The translations under genes and the position numbers were made by a program. From Caryophanales bacterium (GTDB lineage: Bacteria > Bacillota > Bacilli > Bacillales > Bacillaceae_J), in NCBI GenBank assembly GCA_012840465.1, contig DULJ01000046.1:1-64000 (forward strand): 64,000 bases of DNA. Reading direction: 5' to 3'. Positions 1 through 9,359 of this stretch are shown here, in pieces. Position 1 is the stretch's first letter, and every line of letters begins with the position of its first letter. The notes under the pieces are model-generated. The model was given only the letters and a program-made list of their open reading frames with translations, made no database searches and was not told the DNA's origin.

Positions 1-211
1 ACGTGGGTCACAAAGACGTTGCCACAGGATGTGGCGTTCTTAGTCTTTGATCTGCTCGAAAAGCTACCTTTTAAAATCTGTGGCATCCGCCGGAGGCTTT
101 AACTTTATTCAGCAGGGGTTTGTACCCACACTGAATTTAAAATACTAACTTGCATTCATCTCACCACTTATGGAAGGGGGAGACTTCTGCTGAATGAAGT
201 TATATGAAGTC
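1..211. repeat. Dispersed repeat, family 1, copy A
   Basis: Positions 54-211 align closely with 22573-22713. Both share the block CTGTGGCATCCGCCGGAGGC, then a TTTATTCAGC arm and, further on, its near-complement GCTGAATGAAG, so the unit can fold on itself. The first 50 bases form another hairpin (GCCACA/TGTGGC inside CAAAGAC/GTCTTTG). No open frame. A short related piece lies at 55756-55803. Noncoding dispersed repeats of this kind are common in Bacillaceae. The function is unknown. Confidence 0.75.
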
Positions 212-436
212 TATTATAATTCTTTGAATAATGTTATATGCAATCCCAATTTACACTAGCCACAATAGTTATACGGCAATTCCCGGTTAGTCAGCTGCAA
301 GCCAAGTCTTTAATTAGATTCATATACATATAATTGTAGCGTTTTGCCACTTTGATTCCCGATTTCACGCTTTGGCACTGAGTTTGGGAATCAAAACTGA
401 CTTATTCGGACAAGTATCCTATTAGTTTCACTATTT

Positions 437-644
437 TTGTCCTTAAAACCTTGTTTTGAGGACAGGAACCCAGCTCTTTCTCCTCTTCTTGTCCTCAAAT
501 GCCTGTTTTGAGGACAGAAACCCAGCTCTTTCTCCTCTTCTTGTCCTCAAATGCCTGTTTTGAGGACAGGAACCCAGCTCTTTCTCCTCTTCTTGTCCTC
601 AAATGCCAGTATTAAAGACAGAAATCAGCAAGAAGCTTAGATAT
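437..644. repeat. 52-bp tandem repeat array, about four units
   Basis: Units begin at 437, 489, 541 and 593 with an exact 52-bp period. Units 2 and 3 are almost identical, unit 1 is slightly diverged and unit 4 decays after about 30 bases. Each unit contains an interrupted palindrome (TGTCCTCAAA ... TTTTGAGGACA) followed by the pyrimidine-rich CCCAGCTCTTTCTCCTCTTC. No coding frame runs through it. It lies downstream of the deoB transcription unit. Confidence 0.85.
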
Positions 645-663
645 TGTCCTCATCGGCAATAGT

Positions 664-786
664 TTATATAACCTGAACCAGTCTCTTAACAAATGTTGGA
701 AAGCTTTCTTTAACTTTTTCTGTCGTTTCGATTACTTCATCATGTGTTAATGGTTTAAGCCCATCTCTGGCTGGTTTTTTATTCAT
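664..786 (-). CDS. Small hypothetical protein, 40 aa, directly downstream of deoB
   Basis: A 40-codon frame starting MNKKPARDGLKPLTHDEV begins 8 bp after the deoB stop and ends at a TAA at 664-666. It is rich in charged residues (THDEVIETTEKVKES) and has no membrane segment or signal. I do not recognise it. The tight spacing suggests co-transcription with deoB if it is real. An ATG five bases upstream in another frame (MNNE-stop) lowers confidence in translation. It sits where B. subtilis carries the purine nucleoside phosphorylase gene, but it does not resemble that enzyme. Confidence 0.35.
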   Translation of the reverse strand: MNKKPARDGLKPLTHDEVIETTEKVKESFPTFVKRLVQVI

Positions 787-794
787 TATTCATC

Positions 795-1973
795 CTAAAG
801 AATGTCCAGCAGGCTATTCCCATATTTCGGCAGTGGAACTCCAAAATTATCGGCAATGGTAGCACCTATATCAGCAAAGGTTTTTGGGATCGGTAATTGT
901 TTTCCTTCCTCAATCCCCTTATGGTAAATAAGCAGCGGTACATATTCCCTCGTATGATCTGTACCTGGATGAACCGGATCATTACCATGGTCAGCTGTTA
1001 TCATTAATAAATCATCATCATTCATTAAATCGAAAACCTCGCCTAGTCGTTCGTCAAATTCCTCCAATGCTTTTCCATAGCCAATAGGGTCACGGCGATG
1101 ACCATATTTCGCATCGAAATCGACTAAATTTAGAAAGCTTAAGCCGGTAAAGTCCATTTTAAATGTATCATTTAAACGGTCCATTCCATCAAGGTTCGAT
1201 TTCGTTCGCAAGCTTTTAGTAACACCCTCGCCATCGTAAATATCCGAAATTTTCCCAACGGCAATAACATCAAATCGATTATCCTTCAATTCATTCATGA
1301 CTATCCGGTCAAATGGTTTCAATGCGTAATCATGGCGATTAGCTGTTCTTTCGAAGTTTCCAGGCGTCCCTATAAATGGGCGAGCAATGATGCGTCCAAC
1401 CATATACTTTTCATTTAACGTAAGCTCACGGGCGATTTCGCATATTTGATAAAGTTCGTCTAACGGCACAACTTCCTCATGGGCGGCAATTTGTAGGACT
1501 GAATCAGCTGATGTATAGACGATTATACTGCCCGTTTCCATATGCTCTTTCCCTAATTCAACAAGTATTTCCGTCCCTGAAGCGGGTTTGTTCCCAATTA
1601 CTTTACGTCCGGTACGAGTTTCGATTTCATCAATTAATTCTTGCGGAAACCCTTGTGGGAATGTTTGAAAAGGAGTATCAATATTAAGGCCCATCATCTC
1701 CCAGTGTCCAGTCATTGTATCCTTCCCAACTGAAGCCTCTTGCATTTTTGTAAAATGAGCTAATGGGCGTTCCGCAACAGGTACACCTTTAATTTCTCTA
1801 ATATTACTAAGACCGAGCTTTGCTAAATTTGGCATATTTAAACCATTCATACGCTCGGCAATATGACCTAGTGTATCTGCACCTTTATCACCAAATTTTT
1901 CAGCATCGGGGGCTTCTCCAATACCAACTGAATCCATTACAATTAAGAAAACCCGTTTGAATTTCAAATTCAT
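795..1973 (-). CDS. deoB: Phosphopentomutase
   Basis: Interconverts (deoxy)ribose 1-phosphate and 5-phosphate in nucleoside salvage, in the cytosol. The 392-residue length and alkaline-phosphatase-superfamily metal motifs fit: [11 protein letters not shown] near residue 14, the KDTMTGH motif near residues 85-90 that carries the catalytic threonine, and TADHGNDP toward the C-terminus. The start is preceded by GGAGGTAG, rather close to the ATG, but the resulting N-terminus matches the family. It follows xerD as in B. subtilis (where the gene is called drm). Downstream, however, there is only a 40-aa frame and repeats instead of pupG and dacF. Confidence 0.97.
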   Translation of the reverse strand: MNLKFKRVFLIVMDSVGIGEAPDAEKFGDKGADTLGHIAERMNGLNMPNLAKLGLSNIREIKGVPVAERPLAHFTKMQEASVGKDTMTGHWEMMGLNIDTPFQTFPQGFPQELIDEIETRTGRKVIGNKPASGTEILVELGKEHMETGSIIVYTSADSVLQIAAHEEVVPLDELYQICEIARELTLNEKYMVGRIIARPFIGTPGNFERTANRHDYALKPFDRIVMNELKDNRFDVIAVGKISDIYDGEGVTKSLRTKSNLDGMDRLNDTFKMDFTGLSFLNLVDFDAKYGHRRDPIGYGKALEEFDERLGEVFDLMNDDDLLMITADHGNDPVHPGTDHTREYVPLLIYHKGIEEGKQLPIPKTFADIGATIADNFGVPLPKYGNSLLDIL

Positions 1974-2148
1974 CTACCTCCAAATTAAATGCGCCTTAGC
2001 GTTAAAATACTCTTAGTACTATTCCCTTTGAAAAAACTAATTACAATCGTTTTCTTTGTAGTCTGACGTCAGATCACTATGTCCATACTTTATTTTCTTA
2101 TGCAAAAAAATTTAGGCCTCCCTATTGTAGAAATCATCAGCCATAAAT

Positions 2149-3039
2149 CTATGCCCGTGGATGATAGGTCTTATATATATCTGCTAATCTAGCTTTTGAA
2201 GCTTGCAAGTAAATTTGAGTTGTTGAAATATCAGCATGCCCGAGCATTTCTTGAACGGCTTGAAGGTCTGCGCCATTTTCCAAAAGATGAGTAGCAAAGG
2301 AATGCCGTAACGTATGTGGTGTGAGTTCTTTTTCTATATTTGCAGCCTTTCCTATGCCTTTAAGGATCTTCCAAAAGCCTTGCCTTGACAGCCTTTGGCC
2401 ATGGTGATTTACAAATAACGCCTCATTTTCTTTTTCTTTAAGCAGCTTCTTCCGCGCGTGTTCAAGATAATTCACCAATGAAGTTGTTGCAATTTTTCCT
2501 AATGGAATGACCCGTTCTTTTTTCCCTTTTCCGCTGCAACGAACAAATCCTAAGGAAACATTCACATCTTCCAGATTTAAGGCAACTAATTCTGACACTC
2601 GGATTCCAGTCGCATATAACAATTCCAACATAGCCTTATCGCGAATTCCATATTCATTATCCTCTTTCGGTGTATTCAATAAAGTCTCTACTTCAGCTAA
2701 TGTCAGTACAGTAGGGATTCTTTTCTCAAGCTGTGGGGATTGAATATGAAGGGTTGGATCTTCCATCGTTATTTTTTGGCGAAGTAAAAACTGATGTAAC
2801 GCCCGCATTGATGATAATGTTCGGGAAATGGATGAAGTTGCCTTGCCGTTTTCTTTTAAAGATGCTAAATAACTAAATATGTGAATTCGACTGACTTCAT
2901 CAAATGATTGGAGTTTTTCGATTGTTTTAAGATAGTTTATATATTGTTTTAAATCCCTGTGATAGGAATCAACCGTATTATTAGCAGCCCCATGTTCAGT
3001 CAATAAATATTGTAAAAATTCTTTTAAGTGGTCATTCAT
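2149..3039 (-). CDS. xerD: Tyrosine recombinase XerD
   Basis: Site-specific recombinase that with XerC resolves chromosome dimers at dif. The protein has 296 residues, the length of B. subtilis XerD/RipX. It has an N-terminal SAM-like DNA-binding domain (to about residue 100) and a C-terminal catalytic domain. All active-site residues are present: R147 (TGIRVSE), K171, H242 and R245 (HTLRH), H268 and the nucleophile Y277. It starts about 30 bp after yqzK and precedes deoB, the conserved order. Its own chromosomal dif site is not in this window. Confidence 0.97.
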   Translation of the reverse strand: MNDHLKEFLQYLLTEHGAANNTVDSYHRDLKQYINYLKTIEKLQSFDEVSRIHIFSYLASLKENGKATSSISRTLSSMRALHQFLLRQKITMEDPTLHIQSPQLEKRIPTVLTLAEVETLLNTPKEDNEYGIRDKAMLELLYATGIRVSELVALNLEDVNVSLGFVRCSGKGKKERVIPLGKIATTSLVNYLEHARKKLLKEKENEALFVNHHGQRLSRQGFWKILKGIGKAANIEKELTPHTLRHSFATHLLENGADLQAVQEMLGHADISTTQIYLQASKARLADIYKTYHPRA

Positions 3040-3066
3040 AAAAACTGGAACTCTCCTTTAATGAAC

Positions 3067-3291
3067 TTACTCCCCGTTTTGATAAAAATATAGTAGTCGA
3101 TCTACCCACGTAGGTGTAAAATCTTTGGCTTGCACAGAAACCTTTAACGCCCCGCCCTTCGGCTCATCATAACGGTGATATTGTTCGTACTCCTGATTAA
3201 TCCAAATAATTCCGAAATAAAAAAGCAATGTACAGCCGGTAAATAATATAAAAACTTTTAATGTATCAAAGGCAATTTTAATTATTGACAT
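3067..3291 (-). CDS. yqzK: DUF4227 membrane protein YqzK
   Basis: A 74-residue protein with one strong transmembrane helix (about residues 9-30, VFILFTGCTLLFYFGIIW) and a polar C-terminal half ending in WVDRLLYFYQNGE. Length and sequence match the YqzK/DUF4227 family, whose gene lies between fur and xerD in Bacillus. Here it still abuts xerD, but fur is 11 kb away. Function unknown. Confidence 0.85.
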   Translation of the reverse strand: MSIIKIAFDTLKVFILFTGCTLLFYFGIIWINQEYEQYHRYDEPKGGALKVSVQAKDFTPTWVDRLLYFYQNGE

Positions 3292-3420
3292 GTCTCATTC
3301 CTCCATAATCGATAAAAATAGTGTCAAGTGTACAACCCTATATTTAAAGATATGTCAACAATGGGAAATTTTATACATTTAGGAAAAAGAAGAAACCATT
3401 TCCTTTATTCTAAACTACAG

Positions 3421-3462
3421 AAAAGAGGATGTCCAAAAGCATTTTGAACACCCTCTTTTTTA
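3421..3462 (-). terminator. Rho-independent terminator after glyQS
   Basis: The inverted repeat AAAAGAGG ... CCTCTTTT, with inner arms pairing across CAAAAGCATTTTG, lies 9 bp beyond the glyQS stop and ends in T-runs on both strands. It separates glyQS from the yqzK-xerD-deoB unit. Confidence 0.8.
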
Positions 3463-3470
3463 AAATGAAA

Positions 3471-4859
3471 TTAAAACTTAACTTTTTCTTCAATAAATTT
3501 CTTTAAATCAGCAATCGGCATACGCTGCTGTTCCATTGTGTCGCGGTCACGTACGGTTACCATATTGTCTTCTTTTGAATCAAAATCATACGTAATACAG
3601 AATGGTGTCCCGATTTCATCATGACGGCGGTAACGTTTACCGATCGAGCCTGATTCATCAAAGTCAACCATAAAATAATTAGAAAGATCGTCGAAAATGG
3701 CACGTGCTTCATCAGATAATTTTTTTGATAAAGGTAGGATCGCTGCTTTGTATGGTGCTAACGCAGGATGGAAGTGCATAACAGAACGAGTTGTTCCGTC
3801 TTCAAGCGCCTCTTCATCATACGCATCCACTAAAAATGCTAATGTCACACGGTCAGCTCCGAGTGACGGCTCGACGCAATATGGAATGAAACGTTCATTT
3901 GTTTCTTGATCATGGTAGTTGAAATCTTCACCTGAGAATTCCATATGCTGCTTCAGGTCATAATCAGTACGGGATGCAATACCCCAAAGCTCGCCCCAGC
4001 CGAATGGGAATTTATATTCAATATCTGTTGTTCCATTACTATAGTGAGAAAGTTCTTCCTCTGAATGCTCACGAAGACGCATATTTTCTTTTGTCATTCC
4101 TAAGGCTAATAGCCAGTTTTCACAGAATTTTTGCCAGTATTCATACCAGTTTAATTCCTCACCAGGTTTGCAGAAAAACTCCAATTCCATTTGTTCGAAC
4201 TCTCTAGTCCGGAATGTAAAGTTACCTGGTGTAATCTCGTTACGGAAGCTTTTACCGATTTGCGCAATACCAAATGGCAATTTCTTTCTCATTGTGCGTT
4301 GAACATTTTTAAAGTTAACAAAAATACCTTGAGCTGTTTCAGGGCGTAGGAAGATTTGGTTCGCACTTGATTCAGTCACACCCTGATGGGTCTTAAACAT
4401 AAGGTTGAACTGACGAATCGAGGTAAAATCCTTGCTACCGCAATCTGGACATGCAATATCATGCTCTTTAATAAGTTCCTCCATTTTTTCAAATGGCAGG
4501 CCGTCAACGACCATTTCGATTCCTTTATCATCTAAGGCATTTTCAATTATTTTATCAGCGCGATGTCTTGCTTTACATTGTTTACAATCGATCATCGGAT
4601 CATTGAAATTGCCAATATGTCCTGATGCTTCCCATGTTCTTGGGTTCATAAGAATAGCTGCATCTAAACCGACATTGTACGGTGAGCCTTGAACGAATTT
4701 TTGCCACCATGCTTTTTTTACATTATTTTTTAACTCAATTCCAAGTGGACCATAATCCCATGTATTTGCTAAACCGCCGTATATTTCAGAGCCTGGAAAA
4801 ACAAAGCCCCGATGCTTCGACATTGCGACTATTTTATCCATTGTTTTCTCTACTGCCAT
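3471..4859 (-). CDS. glyQS: Glycyl-tRNA synthetase, single-chain type
   Basis: Charges tRNA-Gly. This is the homodimeric class II (eukaryote/archaeal-like) enzyme, not the alpha2-beta2 GlyQ/GlyS pair. About 462 residues, with [17 protein letters not shown] at the N-terminus, a CPDC/CKQC zinc-type segment near residues 95-145, class II motif 2 ([19 protein letters not shown]) and motif 3 ([10 protein letters not shown]). The frame opens with ATG GTA ATG. AAGGAG lies 3 nt from the first ATG but 9 nt from the second, so the second, at 4859, is chosen. It is controlled by the T-box leader just upstream and lies inside the fur-yqzK synteny break. Confidence 0.96.
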   Translation of the reverse strand: MAVEKTMDKIVAMSKHRGFVFPGSEIYGGLANTWDYGPLGIELKNNVKKAWWQKFVQGSPYNVGLDAAILMNPRTWEASGHIGNFNDPMIDCKQCKARHRADKIIENALDDKGIEMVVDGLPFEKMEELIKEHDIACPDCGSKDFTSIRQFNLMFKTHQGVTESSANQIFLRPETAQGIFVNFKNVQRTMRKKLPFGIAQIGKSFRNEITPGNFTFRTREFEQMELEFFCKPGEELNWYEYWQKFCENWLLALGMTKENMRLREHSEEELSHYSNGTTDIEYKFPFGWGELWGIASRTDYDLKQHMEFSGEDFNYHDQETNERFIPYCVEPSLGADRVTLAFLVDAYDEEALEDGTTRSVMHFHPALAPYKAAILPLSKKLSDEARAIFDDLSNYFMVDFDESGSIGKRYRRHDEIGTPFCITYDFDSKEDNMVTVRDRDTMEQQRMPIADLKKFIEEKVKF

Positions 4860-4894
4860 TACCATGCACTCCTTAAGATTAAATAAAAGTAAAT

Positions 4895-5115
4895 ATAAAA
4901 AGCTCCCGTCTCTAAGCTATTATCAGCTTAGGGACGAGAGCATTATTCCCGCGGTTCCACCCTAATTAGTACATTGCTAAACGGTATAGTTTTACCAATG
5001 CACTCACTTTAAAATCGTTAACTCCAGACTGCCGTTTCACTGAATGTCTTTACAAGGCTTACACCATCCCTTGCTCGCTAAAAAGAGGTCGTTCAGTTAC
5101 TATTCGTCCTTCATA
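4895..5115 (-). promoter_or_regulatory. Glycine T-box riboswitch of glyQS
   Basis: On the minus strand the leader holds the Stem I signature (GGACGAATAG ... AGCGAG ... GGGATGGTG), a likely specifier GGC at 5033-5031 followed by A, and the T-box AGGGTGGAACCGCGG near 4952-4966. The UGGA in the T-box pairs with a UCCA acceptor end, consistent with the U73 discriminator of bacterial tRNA-Gly. A strong terminator hairpin (AGCTCCCGTC.../...GACGGGAGCT) lies at about 4902-4944. Uncharged tRNA-Gly is expected to favour antitermination. Confidence 0.93.
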
Positions 5116-5611
5116 GTTTTAACCAAATATGAATTTGTAAGTTATCATACCAATTAGGAATTGAAACGTCAAGATTTACTACCAAATTCCTATTCCTAAT
5201 TTTACTCTAATTAAAAATAAAAGCAAAGGTAAATAATAATCCAAGAATAGAGTCTACTTATATTCTAAATTCTATTTAGAACCCTACCAAACGCATTCTT
5301 TACTCTAACTGAAATCTGTAAAAAAATCCAACTGTTAGTTACTATCATAATTTTGAAGAGTAAATTAATGAAACTTTTAAACCATGCTTTCCAGTTTACT
5401 GGAAAGTTCGAAATCGTTTGTACAGTATCCGCACATTTTACATAATTCACTTCGCAAAGTATTCTTAAAAATAAATAAATCTAAATCCTCTATAAATAAT
5501 CTTACATTTTGCTATCTGTATGCTTACTAATTCATCTCAAATGTAAAAAACTACTTTATGATAATCCCTTGAAGGAAATCGGCATAATAATAATAGTTAA
5601 TAACATAATTC
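5116..5611. other. AT-rich intergenic stretch without a supported gene
   Basis: Upstream of the glyQS T-box, and beyond any plain promoter for it, this stretch is AT-rich with several stops in every frame. A 61-codon minus-strand frame (5265-5450) has no ribosome site and no recognisable family. I see no RNA gene. Confidence 0.5.
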
Positions 5612-5757
5612 CACCGAAAAAAGGCTACGAAAAAAAATTGCGGATATCCGCAATTTTTTTTCGTTGTATTTATCACAAAATATACATTACCATTATATGA
5701 AAGAGATCTCTTAAAATGCAATGAAATATATTTATCCAAAAAAGAAGGTGAAAAATA
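5612..5757. repeat. Left arm of a ~145-bp inverted repeat pair, containing a perfect hairpin
   Basis: Aligns with the reverse complement of 12251-12396 along its whole length. It contains a perfect palindrome at 5629-5664 (A-run, TTGCGGATATCCGCAA, T-run), which reads as a bidirectional terminator. It also has a 12-bp palindrome AAGAGATCTCTT at 5701-5712 behind CATTATATG, then AAGAAGGTGA. The order suggests terminator plus promoter/operator for the inward-facing gene at 5970. Confidence 0.75.
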
Positions 5758-5969
5758 GATAAATTAACCTTCATGTGAAATAGCTTACAATTGTGAAGTT
5801 TATATCAATTCAGTACTTCTTTTTAAATGTTAGTCAAACCTCGCATTTTTTTTTGCTAGTATGATAGAAATTTCAAGGGAAGAGTGGATATAGAAAATAT
5901 ATAAAAAGGTTGTGAAATGATTTATTCTTTTTGCTTTTTATATTAATTTAGAAGAAAAGAGGTATTATA

Positions 5970-8240
5970 ATGGATACAATGGTCTTATTGGTACAACAGT
6001 GGGTTAACGAAACTTATGGAGGAAGATACGGATATGAACCAGCTCCAGAAACAGGAAAAACTGGATGGTTGACAATGTATTCGTTGACGAGAGCCTTACA
6101 AATTGAATTAGGTATTGGAACTCCAGCTAACAATTTCGGAGATGGAACATCAAGCGCTTATATAGCTTGGGGTGAAATGGAATTGGGTAGTGTTCCAACA
6201 GATGAAAAAGGACAAAACATTGTTAGAATTCTGCAAGGCTCTATGTTTTGTAAAGGGTATGGTCCAGGAGGATTCACCGGTACTTTTGGTGAAGGCACAA
6301 AAGCAGCTGTAATTAAATTGCAAACCGATGCTGGTCTTCCTATCAGAGATGGAAAGGTATATGATTATGTATTTAGAGCATTTTTAACTATGGATGCTTA
6401 TGTCCTTACATCAGGTGGAGACCCAAGAATTAGGGAAATGCAAAGAGATCTAAACTACAACTATTTTACGACTTCCGGTGTTCAACCAGCTGATGGACAT
6501 TACCAAAGAGGTACTAACAGAGCTTTAATCTATGGTATTCAGACAGAGGAAGGTATTGCCCCAGAGTTACAAACAGGTTCAGTTGGACCTACAACAAGAG
6601 ATCGACTTCCAACTTTAATGGTAGGAAGTAGAGGAGATTTCGTAAAGCTATTTCAATATGCTTTGTATGTTAACGGTTTTGACTCTGGTGTTTTTGACGG
6701 AATATATGGTACTGGAGTTAAAAACACCGTAATTAACTTCCAAAATTTCGTTAGATTGACTCCTGATGGAATCGCGGGAAAACAAACTTGGCTTTCAACA
6801 TTGGTTAGTACTGGAGATCCAACTCGTAAAGGTACAGCATGTGATTGTATTACTGAAATTACACCGGCAAGAGCACAAGCTTTAAAAAATGCTGGATATA
6901 AAACAGTAGGTCGCTATTTAACAAATGCTAGTCCAACTGGATTAAATAAAAAAATTCAACCTGGAGAATTAGATAATATCTTTGCCACTGGTTTAACTGT
7001 GTTCCCAATTTATCAAACTATTGGCTCCTCAGCATCATATTTTAATCCTAACCAAGGTGCATTAGATGCGATTGCTGCAATGAGAGCTGCCAATGATTAT
7101 GGATTTGGGGAAGGAACGACAATCTACTTTGCAGTTGATTTTGATGCTTTGGATTATCAAATTACTGAAAATATAATCCCTCATTTCCAAGCAATCAATA
7201 ATAAAATGAGAGCAATGGGTTCAAAATATAATATTGGTGTATATGGTCCAAGAAACGTTTGTATTCGTGTGGGTAACAATGGATATTCAACTAAGAGTTT
7301 CGTTAGTGGTATGTCAAACGGTTTCAGTGGCAATCTGGGTTACCCACTTCCTAAAGACTGGGCTTTTGACCAAATCTCAACTATATCAGTTGGTAGTGGA
7401 GAAGGTTATATTGAAATCGATAATAATATCCAATCTGGTAGAGATAATGGAGCAGGTGCTGTTTACCCGCCAACTGAACCTATTTTTATTGATGATGACT
7501 TCTTTAATAATTTATATGAAGAAGATTGGAGAAGGGAACTGACTATCCAAATGGATGAAGATAGAACATTTTGGCAATGGTTTAAGGGAGACCCTTTTGT
7601 ACCTGGAGAAACTATCCCAATTGCAGTAGATAATCTATTGAACTATGATGAACTTATTACTAATTTAAGCCGTACTTACAGTTTGAGAAAGGCATTGATA
7701 CAATCTGTTTTGTTTAGTGAAATGTCTTTATATGGGGTAGATGATACCGTATCAGATGCTTTAGTTCAATCGTACTACAATTATTGTGTACAGCTTGAAC
7801 AATGGGAATCATTATCTCCCGAAGAACAAGCTATTATACCTCCTCCAACGCCTCCTGCTATTATAAAAAAAGATGGAAGTACCGGTTTGGGGCAAATATT
7901 TGCTAGAACAGCGATTAATGCTATTAATTTTGCTGTTGGTGCAAGAATTATACAAAGTGAGACCTATGATTCGGCTAATTGGAAAGATATGATGTATGTT
8001 TGGGAGAATCTTCATAATGATAATATCTATAACATAAAAACTTGTGCTCTAGTATTGATCCACGCTGCTTTAGATTATCTTCAATTAAATGATAATTATT
8101 ATGAATATAATGAAAATGAAATAAAGAGTGTACTGGCTAGATATAACGGGACGGATGACAGGGCAACCCAATATGGAGAAAGGGTTTATAAATTATACCA
8201 AATTTTTGAAAAGTACAATAAAATTATAAGAGAACAATAG
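5970..8240 (+). CDS. YbfG-like protein: peptidoglycan-binding repeats, DUF1906 glycoside-hydrolase-like domain, lytic-transglycosylase-like C-terminus
   Basis: A 756-residue protein likely to bind and cut peptidoglycan. Residues ~1-290 hold repeated PG_binding_1-like units (for example GDFVKLFQYALYVNG...DGIYGTGVKNTVINFQ). Residues ~300-500 are a DUF1906/Rv2525c-like domain (GYKTVGRYLTN, IYFAVDFDA, GVYGPRNVC). Residues ~560-750 resemble a soluble lytic transglycosylase (LFSEMSLYG, GSTGLGQIFA, ARYNGTDDRATQYGERV). B. subtilis YbfG has a similar make-up. No signal peptide or membrane segment is visible, which is odd for a wall hydrolase. Transcription ends at 8253-8290. It is the main cargo between the two inverted repeats. 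Confidence 0.8.
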   Translation: MDTMVLLVQQWVNETYGGRYGYEPAPETGKTGWLTMYSLTRALQIELGIGTPANNFGDGTSSAYIAWGEMELGSVPTDEKGQNIVRILQGSMFCKGYGPGGFTGTFGEGTKAAVIKLQTDAGLPIRDGKVYDYVFRAFLTMDAYVLTSGGDPRIREMQRDLNYNYFTTSGVQPADGHYQRGTNRALIYGIQTEEGIAPELQTGSVGPTTRDRLPTLMVGSRGDFVKLFQYALYVNGFDSGVFDGIYGTGVKNTVINFQNFVRLTPDGIAGKQTWLSTLVSTGDPTRKGTACDCITEITPARAQALKNAGYKTVGRYLTNASPTGLNKKIQPGELDNIFATGLTVFPIYQTIGSSASYFNPNQGALDAIAAMRAANDYGFGEGTTIYFAVDFDALDYQITENIIPHFQAINNKMRAMGSKYNIGVYGPRNVCIRVGNNGYSTKSFVSGMSNGFSGNLGYPLPKDWAFDQISTISVGSGEGYIEIDNNIQSGRDNGAGAVYPPTEPIFIDDDFFNNLYEEDWRRELTIQMDEDRTFWQWFKGDPFVPGETIPIAVDNLLNYDELITNLSRTYSLRKALIQSVLFSEMSLYGVDDTVSDALVQSYYNYCVQLEQWESLSPEEQAIIPPPTPPAIIKKDGSTGLGQIFARTAINAINFAVGARIIQSETYDSANWKDMMYVWENLHNDNIYNIKTCALVLIHAALDYLQLNDNYYEYNENEIKSVLARYNGTDDRATQYGERVYKLYQIFEKYNKIIREQ

Positions 8241-8252
8241 AAATTTAATAGT

Positions 8253-8290
8253 AAAAAAACCATTTTAGATTTGTCTAAGATGGTTTTTTT
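8253..8290. terminator. Bidirectional terminator between convergent genes
   Basis: AAAAAACCAT...ATGGTTTTTT with inner TTTAGA/TCTAAG pairing and A/T runs on both sides. It ends the 5970 gene and the minus-strand membrane protein gene at 8289. Confidence 0.85.
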
Positions 8291-8618
8291 ATATAAAGTA
8301 TGCTAGTAAACAAGCAAAAAAGAAACCAATAAGAAAAATGACAGATATAAATGCTATGAATTTTAATTTTTTTATTTGAAGTTTTTCTTTAAAATAAATG
8401 TTTCCAAATATAAGTATGGGAAAGTAAATTGCACTTGCACATAATGTAAGTATAAGAAAAAAAACAAGACCACCTTCATCTAAAGTTGGATCTAGTATCC
8501 AATCAAAAGCTTGAGCAATATACATAAAAGTCATCAAACAGAACGCAACTATGAAGAAAAATAAGCTACCAAAAATGAAATTAAATAAAAAAACACCTAA
8601 AAAGTTTAATAATTTCAC
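8289..8618 (-). CDS. Hypothetical membrane protein
   Basis: About 110 residues with three to four hydrophobic helices (FLGVFLFNFIFGSLFFFIVAF, VFFLILTLCASAIYFPILIF, FIAFISVIFLIGFFFACLLA) and a conserved-looking acidic loop LDPTLDEGG. An ATG at 8633 opens the frame. GAGAGG inside that extension lies 7 nt before a GTG at 8618 (MKLLNFLG...), so the GTG is the more likely start. I do not recognise a family. It lies convergent with the YbfG-like gene and within the inverted-repeat segment. Confidence 0.55.
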   Translation of the reverse strand: MKLLNFLGVFLFNFIFGSLFFFIVAFCLMTFMYIAQAFDWILDPTLDEGGLVFFLILTLCASAIYFPILIFGNIYFKEKLQIKKLKFIAFISVIFLIGFFFACLLAYFI

Positions 8619-8724
8619 CCGTATGCCTCTCATTTCAAGTAATTTCCACGCTTAATCATAATATCATATTTTACTCTTATTATCATCCACGATTACATTA
8701 TTTAAAAGAGAATCCGTGAATAAG

Positions 8725-8757
8725 AAAAACCCGGCGTCATAAAAAATAGCGCCGGAC
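8725..8757 (-). terminator. Terminator of the 8802 secreted-protein gene
   Basis: CCGGCG ... CGCCGG with an A/T loop and a GGTTTTTC tail on the minus strand, about 45 bp beyond the stop. Confidence 0.8.
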
Positions 8758-8801
8758 AGTTTATTCATTTTTGAGATATTATCACGTTAAGTTTATTTTA
8801 A

Positions 8802-9245
8802 TCAGCGTGTCCAAGTTTTAGAGTTAGCAGTCTGCATCGAATCAGTATAGCCAGAATCAGCATACAAAGTAACCTTTACACGAGTTGAAGCCCCATAAGA
8901 ATTTGAAATATTTTCGAAAGTTACATTTGCATTTTTCTTATAATCGTGACTATTTGTAGCAATACCACCTTTTTTTGTGCTAATTGTAGACCAAGATCCA
9001 TTAGTGTAACGTTGAAGTTCGAATTTGACATACACTTCACACATGTAAGCTGCTTCAAATGTTGCATATACATTGTAACTATCATCTGATGTGTGAATGT
9101 AAGATGTTCCTCCGAATGCAAAATCTTCGTTCATTGTTACACTGGTTGTAAGACTATTGGCTGCTGAAGTAGTCGCTTCTGATAAACCGATTATTGTCAT
9201 AGCTACTACAATTAGAGATATTGCAATTTTTTTGATTTTGTTCAT
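8802..9245 (-). CDS. Small secreted protein of unknown function
   Basis: About 147 residues starting MNKIKKIAISLIVVAMTIIG, a standard Sec signal peptide with probable cleavage after TTSAA. The mature ~118 residues are rich in Ser, Thr, Tyr and Asn and look beta-sheeted (SYNVYATFEAAYMCEVYVKF, RVKVTLYADSGYTDS), ending NSKTWTR. ATGs at 9275 and 9254 are further upstream, but AAAGGA directly abuts the second, so the third (9245) gives both usable spacing and a proper signal peptide. No known family seen. Its presumed promoter region runs into the left end of the IS110 element, so expression may have been altered. Confidence 0.6.
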   Translation of the reverse strand: MNKIKKIAISLIVVAMTIIGLSEATTSAANSLTTSVTMNEDFAFGGTSYIHTSDDSYNVYATFEAAYMCEVYVKFELQRYTNGSWSTISTKKGGIATNSHDYKKNANVTFENISNSYGASTRVKVTLYADSGYTDSMQTANSKTWTR

Positions 9246-9359
9246 TTTTATATCCATTCCTTTCGCTTCGCTCAAGGCACAAAATGCAATGAAACATGTT
9301 TGCCATGAGCGTTATTTTGGCAAATCTATAGCCGTAGGGATACCAATAAACTACAAATC

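Noticed and set aside
437-644. Possible CRISPR array from regularly spaced repeats
   Set aside because: The whole 52-bp unit is repeated, with no variable spacers and no cas genes, so it is a plain tandem repeat.
5265-5450. 61-codon minus-strand frame (MNYVKCADTVQ...)
   Set aside because: No ribosome site, AT-driven composition and no recognisable family.
7234-7542. 102-codon plus-strand frame inside the YbfG-like gene
   Set aside because: It overlaps the real gene in another frame and has a composition typical of a shadow frame.
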